From positions 1 through 64,000 of the forward strand of contig NZ_SACR01000005.1 in the NCBI RefSeq assembly GCF_004016505.1: a DNA stretch of 64,000 nucleotides, read 5' to 3'. How positions within the stretch are numbered: the stretch's first letter is position 1; every line of letters begins with the position of its first letter. Position numbers and translations under genes: made by a program. Shown in pieces: positions 8,609 to 18,548 of the stretch. This DNA is from Rubrivivax rivuli. Lineage in GTDB: Bacteria; Pseudomonadota; Gammaproteobacteria; Burkholderiales; Burkholderiaceae_C. Under the pieces are notes generated by a model, which was not told where the DNA came from, ran no database searches, and worked only from the letters and a program-made list of their open reading frames with translations.

Positions 8609-9715
8609 TTGGCTGAAGCCCTGAATCCTGCCGTGTCCACCCACAGCGCCTTCACGCCGCTGCCTTTGGTGCGCCTGTCCGTCGACTGCATGGGCGGCGA
8701 CCACGGCGTGAGCATCACGCTGCCCGCCTGCCAGGCTTTCCTGCAGAGCCATCCTGACGCCGAACTGGTGCTGGTGGGCACGGCGGCTGCGCTCGAAGGG
8801 GCCCGCGGTTGGGCTCGCTGCACGCCCGTCCTTGCCACCGAAGTCGTCACCATGGACGACTCCGTGGAGGTGGCGCTGCGCAGGAAACGCGATTCCTCGA
8901 TGCGCGTGGCCATCCAGCAGTTGAAGGCCGGCGCGCACGTCTGCGTTTCCGCCGGCAATACCGGCGCGCTCATGGCGGTGTCGCGCTACCTGCTGAAGAC
9001 GCTGGACGGTGTGGACCGCCCCGCCATCGCCACCGTCATGCCCAACCGGCTGGACGGCTACACCACGGTGCTCGACCTCGGCGCCAACGTCGACTGCCAA
9101 CCCGAGCACCTGCTGCAGTTCGCCGTGCTGGGCAGTGCCCTGGTCGCGGCCGTGGATGGCAAGGCCGAGCCCAGCGTGGGCTTGCTGAACATCGGCGAAG
9201 AAGCCATCAAGGGCAGCGAGACCATCAAGCGCGCGGGCGAACTGTTGCGCGCGGCGGGCGAGGGCGGCCACATCAACTTCCACGGCAACGTGGAGGGCAA
9301 CGACATCTTCAAGGGCACGGTCGACATCGTCGTCTGTGATGGTTTCGTCGGCAACGTGCTGCTCAAGACCAGCGAGGGCTTGGCCTCGATGCTGGGCGAC
9401 TTCATCAAGCAGGAATTCACCCGCACGCCGCTGAGCAAGCTGGTGGCCCTGGTGGCGATGCCCGTGCTGCAGCGTTTCAAGCACCGCGTGGACCACCGCC
9501 GCTACAACGGCGCAGCGCTTTTGGGTCTGCGTGGCCTGGTCTTCAAGAGCCACGGTTCGGCCGACGCCTACGCCTTCGAGCAGGCCCTGGCCCGGGCGTA
9601 TGATGCCGCGCGGAACCGGCTGCTCGACCGCGTGCAAGACCGCATCGGCGACACCCTGCAGGCCGGTCTCGCCGCGCCGCCCACGGGCGACATCGCGCCG
9701 GAAACCGCTGCATGA
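8609..9715 (+). CDS. plsX: Phosphate acyltransferase PlsX
   Basis: Converts acyl-ACP and phosphate to acyl-phosphate for phospholipid synthesis; peripheral membrane protein. The N-terminal [19 protein letters not shown], the [14 protein letters not shown] glycine loop, [43 protein letters not shown] and the C-terminal [18 protein letters not shown] segments are PlsX hallmarks. The frame opens with TTG at 8609 (368 residues); a GTG at 8633 gives 360 residues, closer to the usual length of about 340-350. Neither has a convincing ribosome-binding site, so the start is uncertain. The stop overlaps fabH by four bases. Confidence 0.93.
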   Translation: MAEALNPAVSTHSAFTPLPLVRLSVDCMGGDHGVSITLPACQAFLQSHPDAELVLVGTAAALEGARGWARCTPVLATEVVTMDDSVEVALRRKRDSSMRVAIQQLKAGAHVCVSAGNTGALMAVSRYLLKTLDGVDRPAIATVMPNRLDGYTTVLDLGANVDCQPEHLLQFAVLGSALVAAVDGKAEPSVGLLNIGEEAIKGSETIKRAGELLRAAGEGGHINFHGNVEGNDIFKGTVDIVVCDGFVGNVLLKTSEGLASMLGDFIKQEFTRTPLSKLVALVAMPVLQRFKHRVDHRRYNGAALLGLRGLVFKSHGSADAYAFEQALARAYDAARNRLLDRVQDRIGDTLQAGLAAPPTGDIAPETAA

Positions 9716-10728
9716 ACCCTCCGTCATCGCCTTCTGCCCAAGCTGTTTCCGGCACACGCTACGCCCGCATCACCGGCACCGGCAGCCACCTGCCGCCGCG
9801 CCGGCTGAGCAACGCCGACATGGCCGCCCTGCTGGCCGAGCGCGGGCTGGAAACCAGTGACGAGTGGATCGTCGAGCGCACCGGTATCCGCGCGCGCCAT
9901 TTCGCGGCCGACGGCGTCAACGCCAGCGATCTGGCCTTGCCGGCCGCCCAGGCCGCGCTGCAGGCCGCCGGCCGCACCGCCGACGATGTCGACCTGATCA
10001 TCGTGGCCACGTCCACGCCGGACATGGTCTTCCCGTCCACGGCCTGCATCCTGCAGCACAAGCTGGGTGCCAACGGCTGCGCGGCCTTTGACCTGCAGGC
10101 CGTCTGCTCGGGTTTTGTCTACGCGCTGACCGTGGCCGATTCGATGATCCGTGCCGGCGCCGCCAAGTGTGCGCTGGTGGTGGGCGCCGAGGTGTTCTCG
10201 CGCATCCTCGATTTCAACGACCGCACGACCTGCGTGCTCTTCGGCGATGGCGCCGGCGCCGTGGTGCTGGAAGCCAGCAGCGAGCCGGGCATCCTGGCCA
10301 CCGACCTGCATGCCGATGGCAAGCACGTGGGCATCCTCTGCGTGCCGGGCACGGTGTCCGGCGGCTCGGTGCTGGGCGATCCGCTGCTCAAGATGGACGG
10401 CCAGGCGGTCTTCAAGCTGGCGGTGGGCGTGCTGGAGAGCGCCGCCCGCACCGTGCTGGAGAAAGCTGGCCGCACCGAGGCCGACCTCGACTGGCTCATC
10501 CCGCACCAGGCCAACATCCGCATCATGCAGGGCACGGCCAAGAAGCTGAAGATGCCGCTCGACAAGCTCGTGGTGACGGTCGACGAACACGGCAACACCT
10601 CGGCGGCCTCGGTGCCACTGGCGCTGGACAGTGCCGTGCGCAGCGGCCGCGTGAAACGCGGCGACACCGTCATGCTTGAAGGCGTGGGCGGTGGTTTCAC
10701 CTGGGGTGCCGTGCTGCTCGATTTCTGA
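9712..10728 (+). CDS. fabH: Beta-ketoacyl-ACP synthase III
   Basis: A 338-residue enzyme that condenses acetyl-CoA with malonyl-ACP to start fatty-acid chains. The Cys-His-Asn triad is complete: C132 in [13 protein letters not shown]265 in [10 protein letters not shown] and N295 in EHGNTSAAS. The C-terminal glycine-rich loop [13 protein letters not shown] is intact. The ATG overlaps the plsX stop as ATGA, so translation is probably coupled. The N-terminus has about ten more residues than the E. coli enzyme. Confidence 0.96.
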   Translation: MNPPSSPSAQAVSGTRYARITGTGSHLPPRRLSNADMAALLAERGLETSDEWIVERTGIRARHFAADGVNASDLALPAAQAALQAAGRTADDVDLIIVATSTPDMVFPSTACILQHKLGANGCAAFDLQAVCSGFVYALTVADSMIRAGAAKCALVVGAEVFSRILDFNDRTTCVLFGDGAGAVVLEASSEPGILATDLHADGKHVGILCVPGTVSGGSVLGDPLLKMDGQAVFKLAVGVLESAARTVLEKAGRTEADLDWLIPHQANIRIMQGTAKKLKMPLDKLVVTVDEHGNTSAASVPLALDSAVRSGRVKRGDTVMLEGVGGGFTWGAVLLDF

Positions 10729-10784
10729 GCGCGCCCGCCGCAGGCCGCACTGAAGATTTCCAAGAACAAGATCAGAGACTCCCG

Positions 10785-11723
10785 ATGCCTGCTTTTGCTT
10801 TCGTGTTCCCCGGCCAGGGCTCCCAGACGGTCGGCATGCTCGATGCCTGGGGCGACCACCCCGCGGTGCGCCAGACGCTGGAAGAAGCTTCCGCGGCACT
10901 GGGTGAAGACCTCGGCCGCCTGATCCACGAAGGCCCGGCCGAGGCCCTGGGCCTCACCACCAACACCCAGCCCGTGATGCTGGCCGCCGCCATCGCCTGC
11001 TACCGCGCCTGGCGCGCCGAAGGGGGCGCCGAGCCGGCTGCCGTGGCCGGGCATTCGCTGGGCGAATACAGCGCGCTGGTGGCTGCCGAGGCCTTGAGCC
11101 TGGCCGATGCGCTGCCGCTGGTGCGCTTCCGCGCGCAGGCCATGCAGCAGGCCGTGCCGGTGGGCGCGGGTGCGATGGCCGCCATCCTGGGCTTGGATGC
11201 GGCCCGCGTGGCCGAGGTCTGCACCAGGGTCGCCGCCGACAGTGGCGAGCCGGTCGAGCCCGCGAATTTCAACGACCCGAAGCAGACCGTCATCGCGGGC
11301 AGCAAAGCCGGCGTCGACGCTGCCTGCGCCGAACTCAAGGCAGCGGGTGCCAAGCGCGCGCTGCTGCTGCCGGTGTCGGCGCCTTTCCACTCGTCGCTGA
11401 TGAAGCCAGCGGCCGAGGCGTTGCGCGAGAAGCTGGCCATCGTCGCGCTGAAGAGCCCGCGCTTCCCCGTGGTCAACAACATCGACGTGGCTGTGCAGAC
11501 CGAGCCCGATGCCCTCCGCGAAGCGCTCTACCGCCAGGCCTTCGGCCCGGTGCGCTGGGTGGAAGTGACGCAGGCGCTGAAAGCGCGCGGCCTCACGCAC
11601 ATCATCGAGTGCGGCCCGGGCACGGTGCTCGCGGGCCTGGTCAAGCGCGTGGACGCCGAGATCGTCTCCGCCTCCCTCAACACGCCGGCTGGTTTGAAGG
11701 CCGTGCAGGAACTGCTGGCATGA
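10785..11723 (+). CDS. fabD: Malonyl-CoA:ACP transacylase
   Basis: A 312-residue transacylase that loads malonyl groups onto ACP. The opening FAFVFPGQGSQTVGM is the oxyanion-forming GQGSQ element; the nucleophile S91 lies in GHSLGEYSAL, and the catalytic histidine is in the later VSAPFHSSLMKPA segment. Length is normal for the family. It follows fabH after 56 nt and overlaps fabG by four bases (ATGA). Confidence 0.96.
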   Translation: MPAFAFVFPGQGSQTVGMLDAWGDHPAVRQTLEEASAALGEDLGRLIHEGPAEALGLTTNTQPVMLAAAIACYRAWRAEGGAEPAAVAGHSLGEYSALVAAEALSLADALPLVRFRAQAMQQAVPVGAGAMAAILGLDAARVAEVCTRVAADSGEPVEPANFNDPKQTVIAGSKAGVDAACAELKAAGAKRALLLPVSAPFHSSLMKPAAEALREKLAIVALKSPRFPVVNNIDVAVQTEPDALREALYRQAFGPVRWVEVTQALKARGLTHIIECGPGTVLAGLVKRVDAEIVSASLNTPAGLKAVQELLA

Positions 11724-12469
11724 GCGACACCCCCAACGCAGCCGGCCGGGTGGCCCTGGTCACCGGCGCCTCGCGCGGCATCGGCCGCGCCATTGCGATG
11801 ACGCTGGCCAAGGCCGGCTTCCGCGTCACGGGCACCGCCACCACCGAGGCTGGCGCTGCCGCCATCAGCGAGGCGCTGGCGCCGCTGAGCGGGCAGGGCA
11901 TCGTGCTCAACGTCACCGACGGCCCGGCGCTGGACGCCGCCATCGACACGCTGGTCAAGACCCAGGGCGGCCTGCACGTGCTCGTCAACAACGCCGGCAT
12001 CACGCGCGACATGCTCTCGATGCGCATGAAGGACGACGAGTGGGACGCCGTGCACGACACCAACCTCAAGGCCGTGTTCCGCGCCTGCCGGGCGGCCACG
12101 CGGCCGATGATGAAGCAGCGCTACGGCCGCATCATCAACATCACCTCGGTGGTGGGCGCCATCGGCAACGCCGGCCAGGCCAACTACGCCGCGGCCAAGG
12201 CCGGCGTGGCAGGCCTCACGCGGGCGCTGGCGCGTGAACTCGGCAGCCGCAATGTCACGGTCAACTGCGTGGCGCCGGGTTTCATCGACACCGACATGAC
12301 CCACGGCCTGCCCGAAGCCGCCAAGGCCGCGTTGCTGGCGCAGATCCCGCTGGGCCGCCTGGGCGCTGCCGACGAGATCGCGCAGGCGGTGGCCTTCCTC
12401 GCAGGCCCCGGCGCGGCCTACATCACCGGCACCGAACTGCACGTCAACGGCGGCATGCACATGGGCTGA
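11720..12469 (+). CDS. fabG: 3-oxoacyl-ACP reductase
   Basis: A 249-residue short-chain dehydrogenase that reduces 3-oxoacyl-ACP with NADPH. TGASRGIG at residues 15-22 binds the cofactor, NNAG is at 90-93, and the catalytic Ser143 (NITSVVG), Tyr156 and Lys160 (NYAAAKAG) are in place. Translation starts at the ATG that overlaps the fabD stop; the open frame extends upstream but inside fabD. The C-terminal TGTELHVNGGMHMG motif is typical of FabG. Confidence 0.96.
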   Translation: MSDTPNAAGRVALVTGASRGIGRAIAMTLAKAGFRVTGTATTEAGAAAISEALAPLSGQGIVLNVTDGPALDAAIDTLVKTQGGLHVLVNNAGITRDMLSMRMKDDEWDAVHDTNLKAVFRACRAATRPMMKQRYGRIINITSVVGAIGNAGQANYAAAKAGVAGLTRALARELGSRNVTVNCVAPGFIDTDMTHGLPEAAKAALLAQIPLGRLGAADEIAQAVAFLAGPGAAYITGTELHVNGGMHMG

Positions 12470-12591
12470 GGCCTGGCGAGCAGCACTTTCTTTTCCCTCC
12501 CGCGGGCGATGGCCTGCGGGCCAGAAATCCGGTACGGGCCCCGCCGGTAGAATCGCGGGCTGTTTGAACCGACCCCACTCCCGGAGGAGTC

Positions 12592-12831
12592 ATGAGCGAT
12601 ATCGAAGCACGCGTCAAGAAGATCATTGCCGAACAACTCGGCGTCCCTGAGTCCGACGTCACGAACGAGAAGGCCTTCGTGGCCGACCTCGGCGCCGACT
12701 CGCTCGACACCGTGGAGCTGGTGATGGCCCTCGAAGACGAGTTCGGCATCGAGATCCCGGACGAAGAAGCCGAGAAGATCACCACCGTGCAGCTGGCGAT
12801 CGACTACGCCACCGGCCACCAGAAGGCCTGA
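12592..12831 (+). CDS. acpP: Acyl carrier protein
   Basis: A 79-residue acidic carrier protein. Ser37 in the [15 protein letters not shown] motif is the 4'-phosphopantetheine site, to be loaded by the AcpS encoded at 25502. A near-perfect Shine-Dalgarno GGAGGAG (12583-12589) suits a very abundant protein. The 122-nt gap from fabG holds a TAGAAT box at 12548-12553 that could be a -10 element for an extra promoter, but I see no matching -35. Confidence 0.98.
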   Translation: MSDIEARVKKIIAEQLGVPESDVTNEKAFVADLGADSLDTVELVMALEDEFGIEIPDEEAEKITTVQLAIDYATGHQKA

Positions 12832-12838
12832 CATCCGC

Positions 12839-14083
12839 ATGTCTCGGCGTCGCGTCGTCGTCACCGGCCTCGGGCTCGTCAGCCCGGTGGGCAATACCGT
12901 GGCTGAAGGCTGGTCGAACCTGGTGGCAGGCAAGAGTGGCATCGACCTCATCACGAAGTTCGATGCCTCTGGGTTTGCCTGCAGGTTCGCTGGCGAGGTC
13001 AAGGGTTTCCAGATCGAGGAGTACATCTCCGCCAAGGAAGCCCGGCACATGGACACCTTCATTCACTACGGGATGGCGGCTTCCATGCAGGCCGTGCGCG
13101 ATGCCGGCCTGCCCACGGGCGATGCCTTGACGGAAGAAGCGGCCGAGCGCATCGGCTGCCTGGTCGGTTCGGGTATCGGCGGCTTGCCGATGATCGAGCA
13201 GACCGATGGCGACTACCGCGAACGCGGCCCTCGCCGCATCTCGCCGTTTTTCGTGCCCGCCTCGATCATCAACATGATCTCGGGCCACGTCTCCATCCAG
13301 TACGGCTTCACCGGCCCCAACCTCGCCATCGTGACGGCCTGCACCACCGGCCTGCACTGCATCGGTGAGGCCGGCCGCCTGATCGAGTACGGCGATGCCG
13401 ATGTGATGGTGGCCGGCGGCGCCGAGAGCACCGTCAGCCCGCTGGGCATTGGCGGCTTCGCGGCAGCGCGTGCGCTGTCCACGCGCAACGACGACCCGAA
13501 GACCGCGTCCCGCCCCTGGGACAAGGACCGCGACGGTTTCGTGCTCGGTGAAGGCGCTGGCGTGCTGGTGCTGGAAGAGTACGAACACGCCAAGCGGCGC
13601 GGCGCGAAGATCTACGCCGAGCTGGCCGGCTTCGGCATGGGGGCGGATGCCTTCCACATGACGGCACCCAATGTCGACGGCCCCAAGCGCAGCATGAAGG
13701 CGGCGCTGCGCAACGCCGGCATCAACGCCGACCAGGTGCAGTACCTCAACGCGCACGGCACCAGCACCCCGCTGGGCGACTTGAACGAGACCAACGCCAT
13801 CAAGCTGGCCTTCGGTGAGCACGCCAAGAACATGGTGGTGAACTCGACGAAGTCGATGACTGGCCACCTGCTGGGTGGTGCTGGCGGCATCGAGTCGGTG
13901 TTCAGCGTGCTGGCGGTGCACCACCAGGTGTCGCCACCCACCATCAACATCTTCAACCAGGATCCCGAGTGCGACCTGGACTACTGCGCCAACGAGGCGC
14001 GGCAGATGAGGATCGACGTCGCCGTGAAGAACAACTTCGGTTTCGGCGGCACCAACGGCACGCTGGTTTTCCGGCGGGTCTGA
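12839..14083 (+). CDS. fabF: Beta-ketoacyl-ACP synthase II
   Basis: A 414-residue elongating ketosynthase. The Cys-His-His triad is complete: C168 in [10 protein letters not shown]306 in [11 protein letters not shown] and H343 in [10 protein letters not shown]. The N-terminal [16 protein letters not shown] and C-terminal [14 protein letters not shown] segments match FabF. The start lies 7 nt after the acpP stop, so the two are almost certainly co-transcribed. Length matches E. coli FabF. Confidence 0.96.
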   Translation: MSRRRVVVTGLGLVSPVGNTVAEGWSNLVAGKSGIDLITKFDASGFACRFAGEVKGFQIEEYISAKEARHMDTFIHYGMAASMQAVRDAGLPTGDALTEEAAERIGCLVGSGIGGLPMIEQTDGDYRERGPRRISPFFVPASIINMISGHVSIQYGFTGPNLAIVTACTTGLHCIGEAGRLIEYGDADVMVAGGAESTVSPLGIGGFAAARALSTRNDDPKTASRPWDKDRDGFVLGEGAGVLVLEEYEHAKRRGAKIYAELAGFGMGADAFHMTAPNVDGPKRSMKAALRNAGINADQVQYLNAHGTSTPLGDLNETNAIKLAFGEHAKNMVVNSTKSMTGHLLGGAGGIESVFSVLAVHHQVSPPTINIFNQDPECDLDYCANEARQMRIDVAVKNNFGFGGTNGTLVFRRV

Positions 14084-14088
14084 CGCGC

Positions 14089-14544
14089 ATGCGCGCCGCG
14101 CCTGCGGTGGCCGTGCAAGGGCGGGGCGGTCCGCTGTGGGCTGCCTTGAGCATGGGTTTGCCGGCCTGCGCTGCTGCTGCATTGGCGGCTTGGGGGTCTG
14201 CGCACGCGGACGCTGGTGGCGCGAGCACCGCTGCAGCCGGCGCCCTGGCGGCTTGCGCCGCGCTGCTTTGGCAGTGGCGCCGATGGCGCGCTGAGCCCTG
14301 TGTGGCGCTGCAGTGGGACGGCCAGCGCTGGACGGCCGACGGCACCGCCGGCACCTTGCAGCTGATGCTGGATTTGGGGCCTGTGCTCGTGCTGCGCCTG
14401 CACGCCGAAGGTGGGGGCACCCGCTGGCTGGCCATCGGCGCCGGCGAGGCCGGTGCGGCCTGGCACGCCCTGCGCTGCGCGGTATATTCGCGCCCGCCTC
14501 GCGCCACCCCCCGCGTGCTGTCCCCCGAACGAAGCCCCGATTGA
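14089..14544 (+). CDS. Small membrane protein, possibly YgfX/CptA-like
   Basis: A 151-residue protein I do not recognise firmly. Residues about 15-60 form a hydrophobic pair of helices (LWAALSMGLPACAAAALAAW and AAGALAACAALLWQW). A soluble tail of beta type follows (WDGQRWTADG, LMLDLGPVLVLRL, RWLAIGAG). Two helices plus a small tail with a W-x-L/D-G pattern resemble YgfX-type proteins, which also occur next to stress-sigma genes in other proteobacteria; the similarity is my judgement from layout. It sits between fabF (5 nt away) and rpoE, whose ATG directly follows its stop codon, and carries the predicted rpoE promoter in its 3' end. Confidence 0.6.
   Translation: MRAAPAVAVQGRGGPLWAALSMGLPACAAAALAAWGSAHADAGGASTAAAGALAACAALLWQWRRWRAEPCVALQWDGQRWTADGTAGTLQLMLDLGPVLVLRLHAEGGGTRWLAIGAGEAGAAWHALRCAVYSRPPRATPRVLSPERSPD
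14460..14488 (+). promoter_or_regulatory. Predicted sigma-70 promoter for rpoE
   Basis: CTGGCA (14460-14465), 17 bases, TATATT (14483-14488). It lies inside the 3' end of the preceding gene and would give a leader of about 50 nt before the rpoE ATG at 14545. I see no sigma-E type GAACTT/TCTGA pair overlapping it. Confidence 0.45.
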
Positions 14545-15153
14545 ATGTCTGACGCGGATGCCGATGCCCTGCTGGTGGAACGCGTCAAGCGGGGCGACGT
14601 GCGGGCCTTCGAGATGCTGGTGGTCAAGTACCAGCGTCGCGTCGAGCGGCTGATCGGCCGCATGGTTCGCGATGTCGACCTCGTGCAGGACATCGCCCAG
14701 GAGACCTTCATCCGCGCCTACCGGGCGCTGCCGCAGTTCCGCGGCGAGAGCGCCTTCTATACCTGGCTGTACCGCATCGCCGTCAACACCGCCAAGAAGG
14801 CGCTGATGGACATGAAGCGCGACCCGCTGGTGCTGGAGTCTTCGCGCCACCAGGGCGAAGAAGGTGAGGAAACTTCACGCGCCGAGAATGAACTAAGCGA
14901 CGGCGAGACACCCGAAGCCCTGATGGCCAGCAAGGAAGTGGCCGCGGCGGTGAACGCCGCGATCCAGGCCTTGTCGGAAGACCTCCGCCAGGCCATCACG
15001 CTGCGCGAGATCGAAGGCCTGAGCTACGAAGAGATTGCCGAGATGATGAACTGCCCCATCGGAACCGTTCGCTCACGCATCTTCCGCGCTCGCGAGGCCA
15101 TCGCCACGCGCCTGCGCCCCCTGCTCGACACGCGCGACGGCGAACGCTGGTGA
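14545..15153 (+). CDS. rpoE: RNA polymerase sigma factor RpoE (ECF, AlgU/SigE type)
   Basis: A 202-residue extracytoplasmic-function sigma factor. Region 2 (AFEMLVVKYQRRVERLIGRM ... DLVQDIAQETFIRAYRALP ... FYTWLYRIAVNTAKKAL) and region 4 (LREIEGLSYEEIAEMMNCPI then GTVRSRIFRAREAI) are intact. It directs the envelope-stress regulon and is held inactive by RseA. The order rpoE-rseA-rseB-mucD matches the algU-mucABD clusters of other proteobacteria. The ATG follows the previous stop codon with no gap. Confidence 0.96.
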   Translation: MSDADADALLVERVKRGDVRAFEMLVVKYQRRVERLIGRMVRDVDLVQDIAQETFIRAYRALPQFRGESAFYTWLYRIAVNTAKKALMDMKRDPLVLESSRHQGEEGEETSRAENELSDGETPEALMASKEVAAAVNAAIQALSEDLRQAITLREIEGLSYEEIAEMMNCPIGTVRSRIFRAREAIATRLRPLLDTRDGERW

Positions 15154-15223
15154 CGCCGCCAGTGCCGTTGACCGACCAGCCTCGCCTTCCGCACGCACCC
15201 CGCCTATCCCCGCCCGCCATGCC

Positions 15224-15883
15224 ATGAACGCCGAGCCGCTACGCCCCAGCCCGAACCTGTCCGCCGAAGAAGCCCGCAGCTGGCTCTCGGCCCTGGCCGA
15301 CGGTGAGGCCGATGCGACCGAACCCGCCTGTGCCGCCTGGCGGCAGGACGCCGAAGCGCGGCGCACCTGGCACGCCTACCAGCTCATCGGCGACGTGATG
15401 CGCTCCGAAGACCTGGCCCGCCCGGCGGCTGGCGATGCCGCTTTCCTTGCAGGGCTGCGTGAGCGCCTGGCCGCCGAGCCCGTGGTGCTGGCGCCCGAGC
15501 CCGTGCCGGCCGCGGCACCGAGCGCCGTGGTCTCGGCGCGCCGCCGGCAGGCTTGGCTGATGCCGGTGGCGGCGGCGGCCGGCTTTGCGGTGGTGGCGGG
15601 TGTGCTGGTGGTGGCCCGTGTGGGCTTGCCGGGGGGCGCGGTCGACGCCCCGGCCGGCTTTGCGGGTGCGGGCAACCCGGCCGTGGCCGTGGTGCCGGTG
15701 GCCAACGGCGTGACCCGCCCCGTGTCGGTGGGGCAGGCCGACGGCGAAGCCGTGCTCCGCGACGAGCGGCTCGACGAATACCTGCGCGCCCACCAGATCG
15801 CCCGCGGCGGCGCCACGATCACCGCGCCGAGTTCCGCGCTGCGCCGTGTCGACCTGGCCGTGCCTGCCCAAGCCCCACGCTGA
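15224..15883 (+). CDS. rseA: Anti-sigma-E factor RseA (MucA type)
   Basis: A 219-residue single-pass inner-membrane protein. The cytoplasmic anti-sigma domain (residues about 12-80) contains EEARSWLSALADGEAD and WHAYQLIGDVMRSEDLA, typical of RseA. A transmembrane helix follows near 105-130 (RRQAWLMPVAAAAGFAVVAG), then a periplasmic tail ending in DERLDEYLRAHQ, a segment shared with MucA/RseA proteins. Stress would trigger its stepwise proteolysis and free RpoE. The stop overlaps the rseB start by one base. Confidence 0.92.
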   Translation: MNAEPLRPSPNLSAEEARSWLSALADGEADATEPACAAWRQDAEARRTWHAYQLIGDVMRSEDLARPAAGDAAFLAGLRERLAAEPVVLAPEPVPAAAPSAVVSARRRQAWLMPVAAAAGFAVVAGVLVVARVGLPGGAVDAPAGFAGAGNPAVAVVPVANGVTRPVSVGQADGEAVLRDERLDEYLRAHQIARGGATITAPSSALRRVDLAVPAQAPR

Positions 15884-16902
15884 TGATCCCACCCGCTGTA
15901 CGTTGGGTGCCGCTGCTGGCACTCATGACCTGCCTGCTGCCGCCCGTGATGGCTGCCGAAGCCACCACGCTGCCCCCGGCCGAGGCCAAGGCCCTGCTCA
16001 ACCGCATACGCGCGGCAGCCAGCACGGGCAACTACCAGGGCACGATGGTGTTCAGCGTCAGCGGCACCTTCTCCAGTTCGCGCGTGGGCCACTACGCCGT
16101 CGGCGACCAGACCTACGAGCTGCTGGAGGCGCTGGACGGCCGCCAGCAACGCATCCTGCGCCACAACGATGCCGTGCACACGTTGTGGCCGCAGGCCAAG
16201 GTGGCCGTCATCGAAAAGCGCGAGACGCGCGGCGCCTGGTCCACCACGCCGCAAGAGGTGGACCCGCAGGCGCTCGACCACTACGAACTGCGGCGCGAGG
16301 GTGAAGCGCGCATCGCCGGTCGCGACGCCACGGTGCTGCTGCTGGAGCCGCGTGACATGCTGCGCTACGCGCAGCGCCTGTGGGCCGACCGCGCCACCGG
16401 CCTGATGCTGCGCGCCGACGTGATGGCGCTGGCGGCACCGGGACAGGAGCGCGGCATCCTGGAATCGACGGCCTTCTCGGAGATCAACATCGGCGTGCGC
16501 CCGCAGCCCGATGCCGTGCTGCAGGTGTTGCGCAACCCACGCGGCCTGGACGGCTACCGCGTCGTGCGACCCCAGCAGCAACGCACCGAACTGGAAGCCG
16601 AGGGCTGGGCCCTGGCGCGGCCGGTGGCAGGCTTCCGCCTGGTGGGCTGTGTGCGCCGCGGCATGGAAGCCGGCGGCAGCGCACAGGTGCTGCAGGCCGT
16701 GTTCTCCGACGGGCTCACCCATGTCTCGTTGTTTGCCGAACCCTTCCAGCCCGAGCGCCACCGCAGCGAACTGCAGGCCCAGCAAGGAGCCACGGGCACC
16801 GTGATGCTGCGCAGGGGAGAGCACTGGATCACGGTCGTGGGCGATGTGCCGCCGGCAACGCTGAAGCTCTTCGCCAACGCGCTGGAGCGTCGCGCGCGCT
16901 GA
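15883..16902 (+). CDS. rseB: Sigma-E regulatory protein RseB (MucB)
   Basis: A 339-residue periplasmic protein with a signal peptide (VPLLALMTCLLPPVMAAEA). The LolA-like N-terminal domain carries NYQGTMVFSVSGTFSSSRVGH and VLLLEPRDMLRYAQRLWAD; the C-terminal domain includes SDGLTHVSLFAEPFQPE and a GEHWITVVGDVP segment. In the family it binds the RseA periplasmic tail, shields it from the first protease and responds to mislocalised lipids. I start it at the ATG that overlaps the rseA stop (TGATG); the upstream open frame has no signal sequence. Confidence 0.93.
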   Translation: MIPPAVRWVPLLALMTCLLPPVMAAEATTLPPAEAKALLNRIRAAASTGNYQGTMVFSVSGTFSSSRVGHYAVGDQTYELLEALDGRQQRILRHNDAVHTLWPQAKVAVIEKRETRGAWSTTPQEVDPQALDHYELRREGEARIAGRDATVLLLEPRDMLRYAQRLWADRATGLMLRADVMALAAPGQERGILESTAFSEINIGVRPQPDAVLQVLRNPRGLDGYRVVRPQQQRTELEAEGWALARPVAGFRLVGCVRRGMEAGGSAQVLQAVFSDGLTHVSLFAEPFQPERHRSELQAQQGATGTVMLRRGEHWITVVGDVPPATLKLFANALERRAR

Positions 16903-17019
16903 ACGGTCGGCCGCCCGGCTGCAACGCAGGGGGCTTGCGTCGCCGCCCGAGCCTGCCTGTTGCGACAGGCTGAACTTTTTTCCCTTCTCCATGCCCCAAG
17001 CCATTCCTGTCTGCATCGC

Positions 17020-18498
17020 ATGAAAGCGCGCACCATGTCCTTCGTTCGCACCTGGGCCGGCCGCCTGGCCCTCGGCCTCGTCGTCTTGTCGGTTTCGGCC
17101 ACCGCTTTGCATTCGCGGCCTTCGCAGGCCCAGGCCACGCCGACCGTGCAGTTGCCCGACTTCACCGATCTGGCCGAACGCGTCGGCCCCTCCGTCGTCA
17201 ACATCCGCACCACCGAGCGCCGCACCAGCGCCGACCGGCCGGGCGGCCTGATGGACCCGAACATGGAAGAGTTCTTCCGTCGCTTCGGTGTGCCCATCCC
17301 CAGCCAGCCCGACCGCCGTGGCAACCCGCGCAACCAGGAAGAAGAACCTCAGCAGCGCGGCGTGGGCTCGGGCTTCGTGCTCTCGGCCGACGGCTTCATC
17401 ATGACCAACGCGCACGTGGTAGACGGTGCCGACGAGGTGATCGTCACGCTGACCGACAAGCGCGAGTTCAAGGCGCGCATCGTCGGCGCTGATCGGCGCT
17501 CTGACGTGGCGGTGGTGAAGATCGAGGCCACGGGCCTGGCGCCGGTGAAGATCGGCGACGTCAACCGCCTGAAGGTGGGCGAATGGGTGATGGCCATCGG
17601 CTCGCCCTTCGGCCTGGACAACACCGTCACCGCCGGCATCGTCAGCGCCAAGCAGCGCGACACCGGCGATCTGCTGCCGCTGATCCAGACCGACGTGGCC
17701 ATCAACCCCGGCAACAGCGGCGGCCCGCTGCTGAACCTGCGCGGTGAGGTGGTGGGCATCAACTCGCAGATCTACAGCCGCAGCGGCGGCTTCATGGGCA
17801 TCAGCTTCGCGATCCCCATCGACGAAGCGCAGCGTGTGGCGGAGCAACTGCGCACGAGCGGCCGGGTCATCCGCGGCCGCATCGGCGTGCAGATCGGCGC
17901 CGTCACCAAGGAAGTGGCCGAGAGCATCGGCCTGGGCCAGCCGCGCGGCGCGCTGGTGGTCAGCGTCGAGAAGGACGGCCCTGCCGACAAGGCAGGCCTG
18001 GAGGCCGGCGACATCATCGTCAAGGTCGACAACAAGGCGGTCGAGAAGTCGGGCGATCTGCCGCGCCTGGTGGGCGGCATCAAGCCGGGCAGCAAGAGCA
18101 CGCTGCAGGTCTTCCGCCGCGGCGCCACGCGCGACATCGGTGTCACCGTGGCCGAGTTCGAGGCCGACCGTCCGACGCGCCGCGCTGGCGGCCCCGAACA
18201 GGGCGGCCCCGCACCCGTGGCCAAGGCCGTGCTCGGCATGACGGTGTCCGATCTGACCGACGCGCAGAAGCGCGAGCTGCGCATCCGTGGCGGCGTGAAG
18301 GTGGAGGCGGTGGAAGGCGCGGCCGCCCGGGCCGGCGTGCGCGAAGGCGACGTGATCCTGTCGATGGACAACACCGAGATCACCGACAGCAAGCAGTTCG
18401 CCACCGTCGGCGCCAAGGCCGAGAAGTCGCGCGCCGTCAGCGTGATGGTGCGCCGCGGCGAGTGGACGAACTACCTCGTGATCCGCCCCACGCGCTGA
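17020..18498 (+). CDS. mucD: Periplasmic serine protease MucD/DegP (Do family)
   Basis: A 492-residue HtrA protease with a signal peptide in the first 38 residues. The triad is H132 (MTNAHVVDGA), D162 (RRSDVAVVKI) and S233 (NPGNSGGPLL). Two PDZ domains follow (about 275-375 with GALVVSVEKDGPADKAGLEAGD, and about 395-490 with GVKVEAVEGAAARAGVREGD). It degrades misfolded envelope proteins and completes the sigma-E module. ATGs at 17020 and 17035 are both possible. A 14-base-arm-scale terminator follows the stop codon. Confidence 0.95.
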   Translation: MKARTMSFVRTWAGRLALGLVVLSVSATALHSRPSQAQATPTVQLPDFTDLAERVGPSVVNIRTTERRTSADRPGGLMDPNMEEFFRRFGVPIPSQPDRRGNPRNQEEEPQQRGVGSGFVLSADGFIMTNAHVVDGADEVIVTLTDKREFKARIVGADRRSDVAVVKIEATGLAPVKIGDVNRLKVGEWVMAIGSPFGLDNTVTAGIVSAKQRDTGDLLPLIQTDVAINPGNSGGPLLNLRGEVVGINSQIYSRSGGFMGISFAIPIDEAQRVAEQLRTSGRVIRGRIGVQIGAVTKEVAESIGLGQPRGALVVSVEKDGPADKAGLEAGDIIVKVDNKAVEKSGDLPRLVGGIKPGSKSTLQVFRRGATRDIGVTVAEFEADRPTRRAGGPEQGGPAPVAKAVLGMTVSDLTDAQKRELRIRGGVKVEAVEGAAARAGVREGDVILSMDNTEITDSKQFATVGAKAEKSRAVSVMVRRGEWTNYLVIRPTR

Positions 18499-18508
18499 TC
18501 AGGACCGG

Positions 18509-18548
18509 CCCGGCGCGCGAGCAAGTTGAGCTCGGCGCCGGGTCTTTT
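18509..18548 (+). terminator. Rho-independent terminator after mucD
   Basis: Perfect 8-bp stem CCCGGCGC (18509-18516) / GCGCCGGG (18535-18542) followed by TCTTTTC, 10 nt after the mucD stop. It should end the rpoE-rseAB-mucD transcript. Confidence 0.75.
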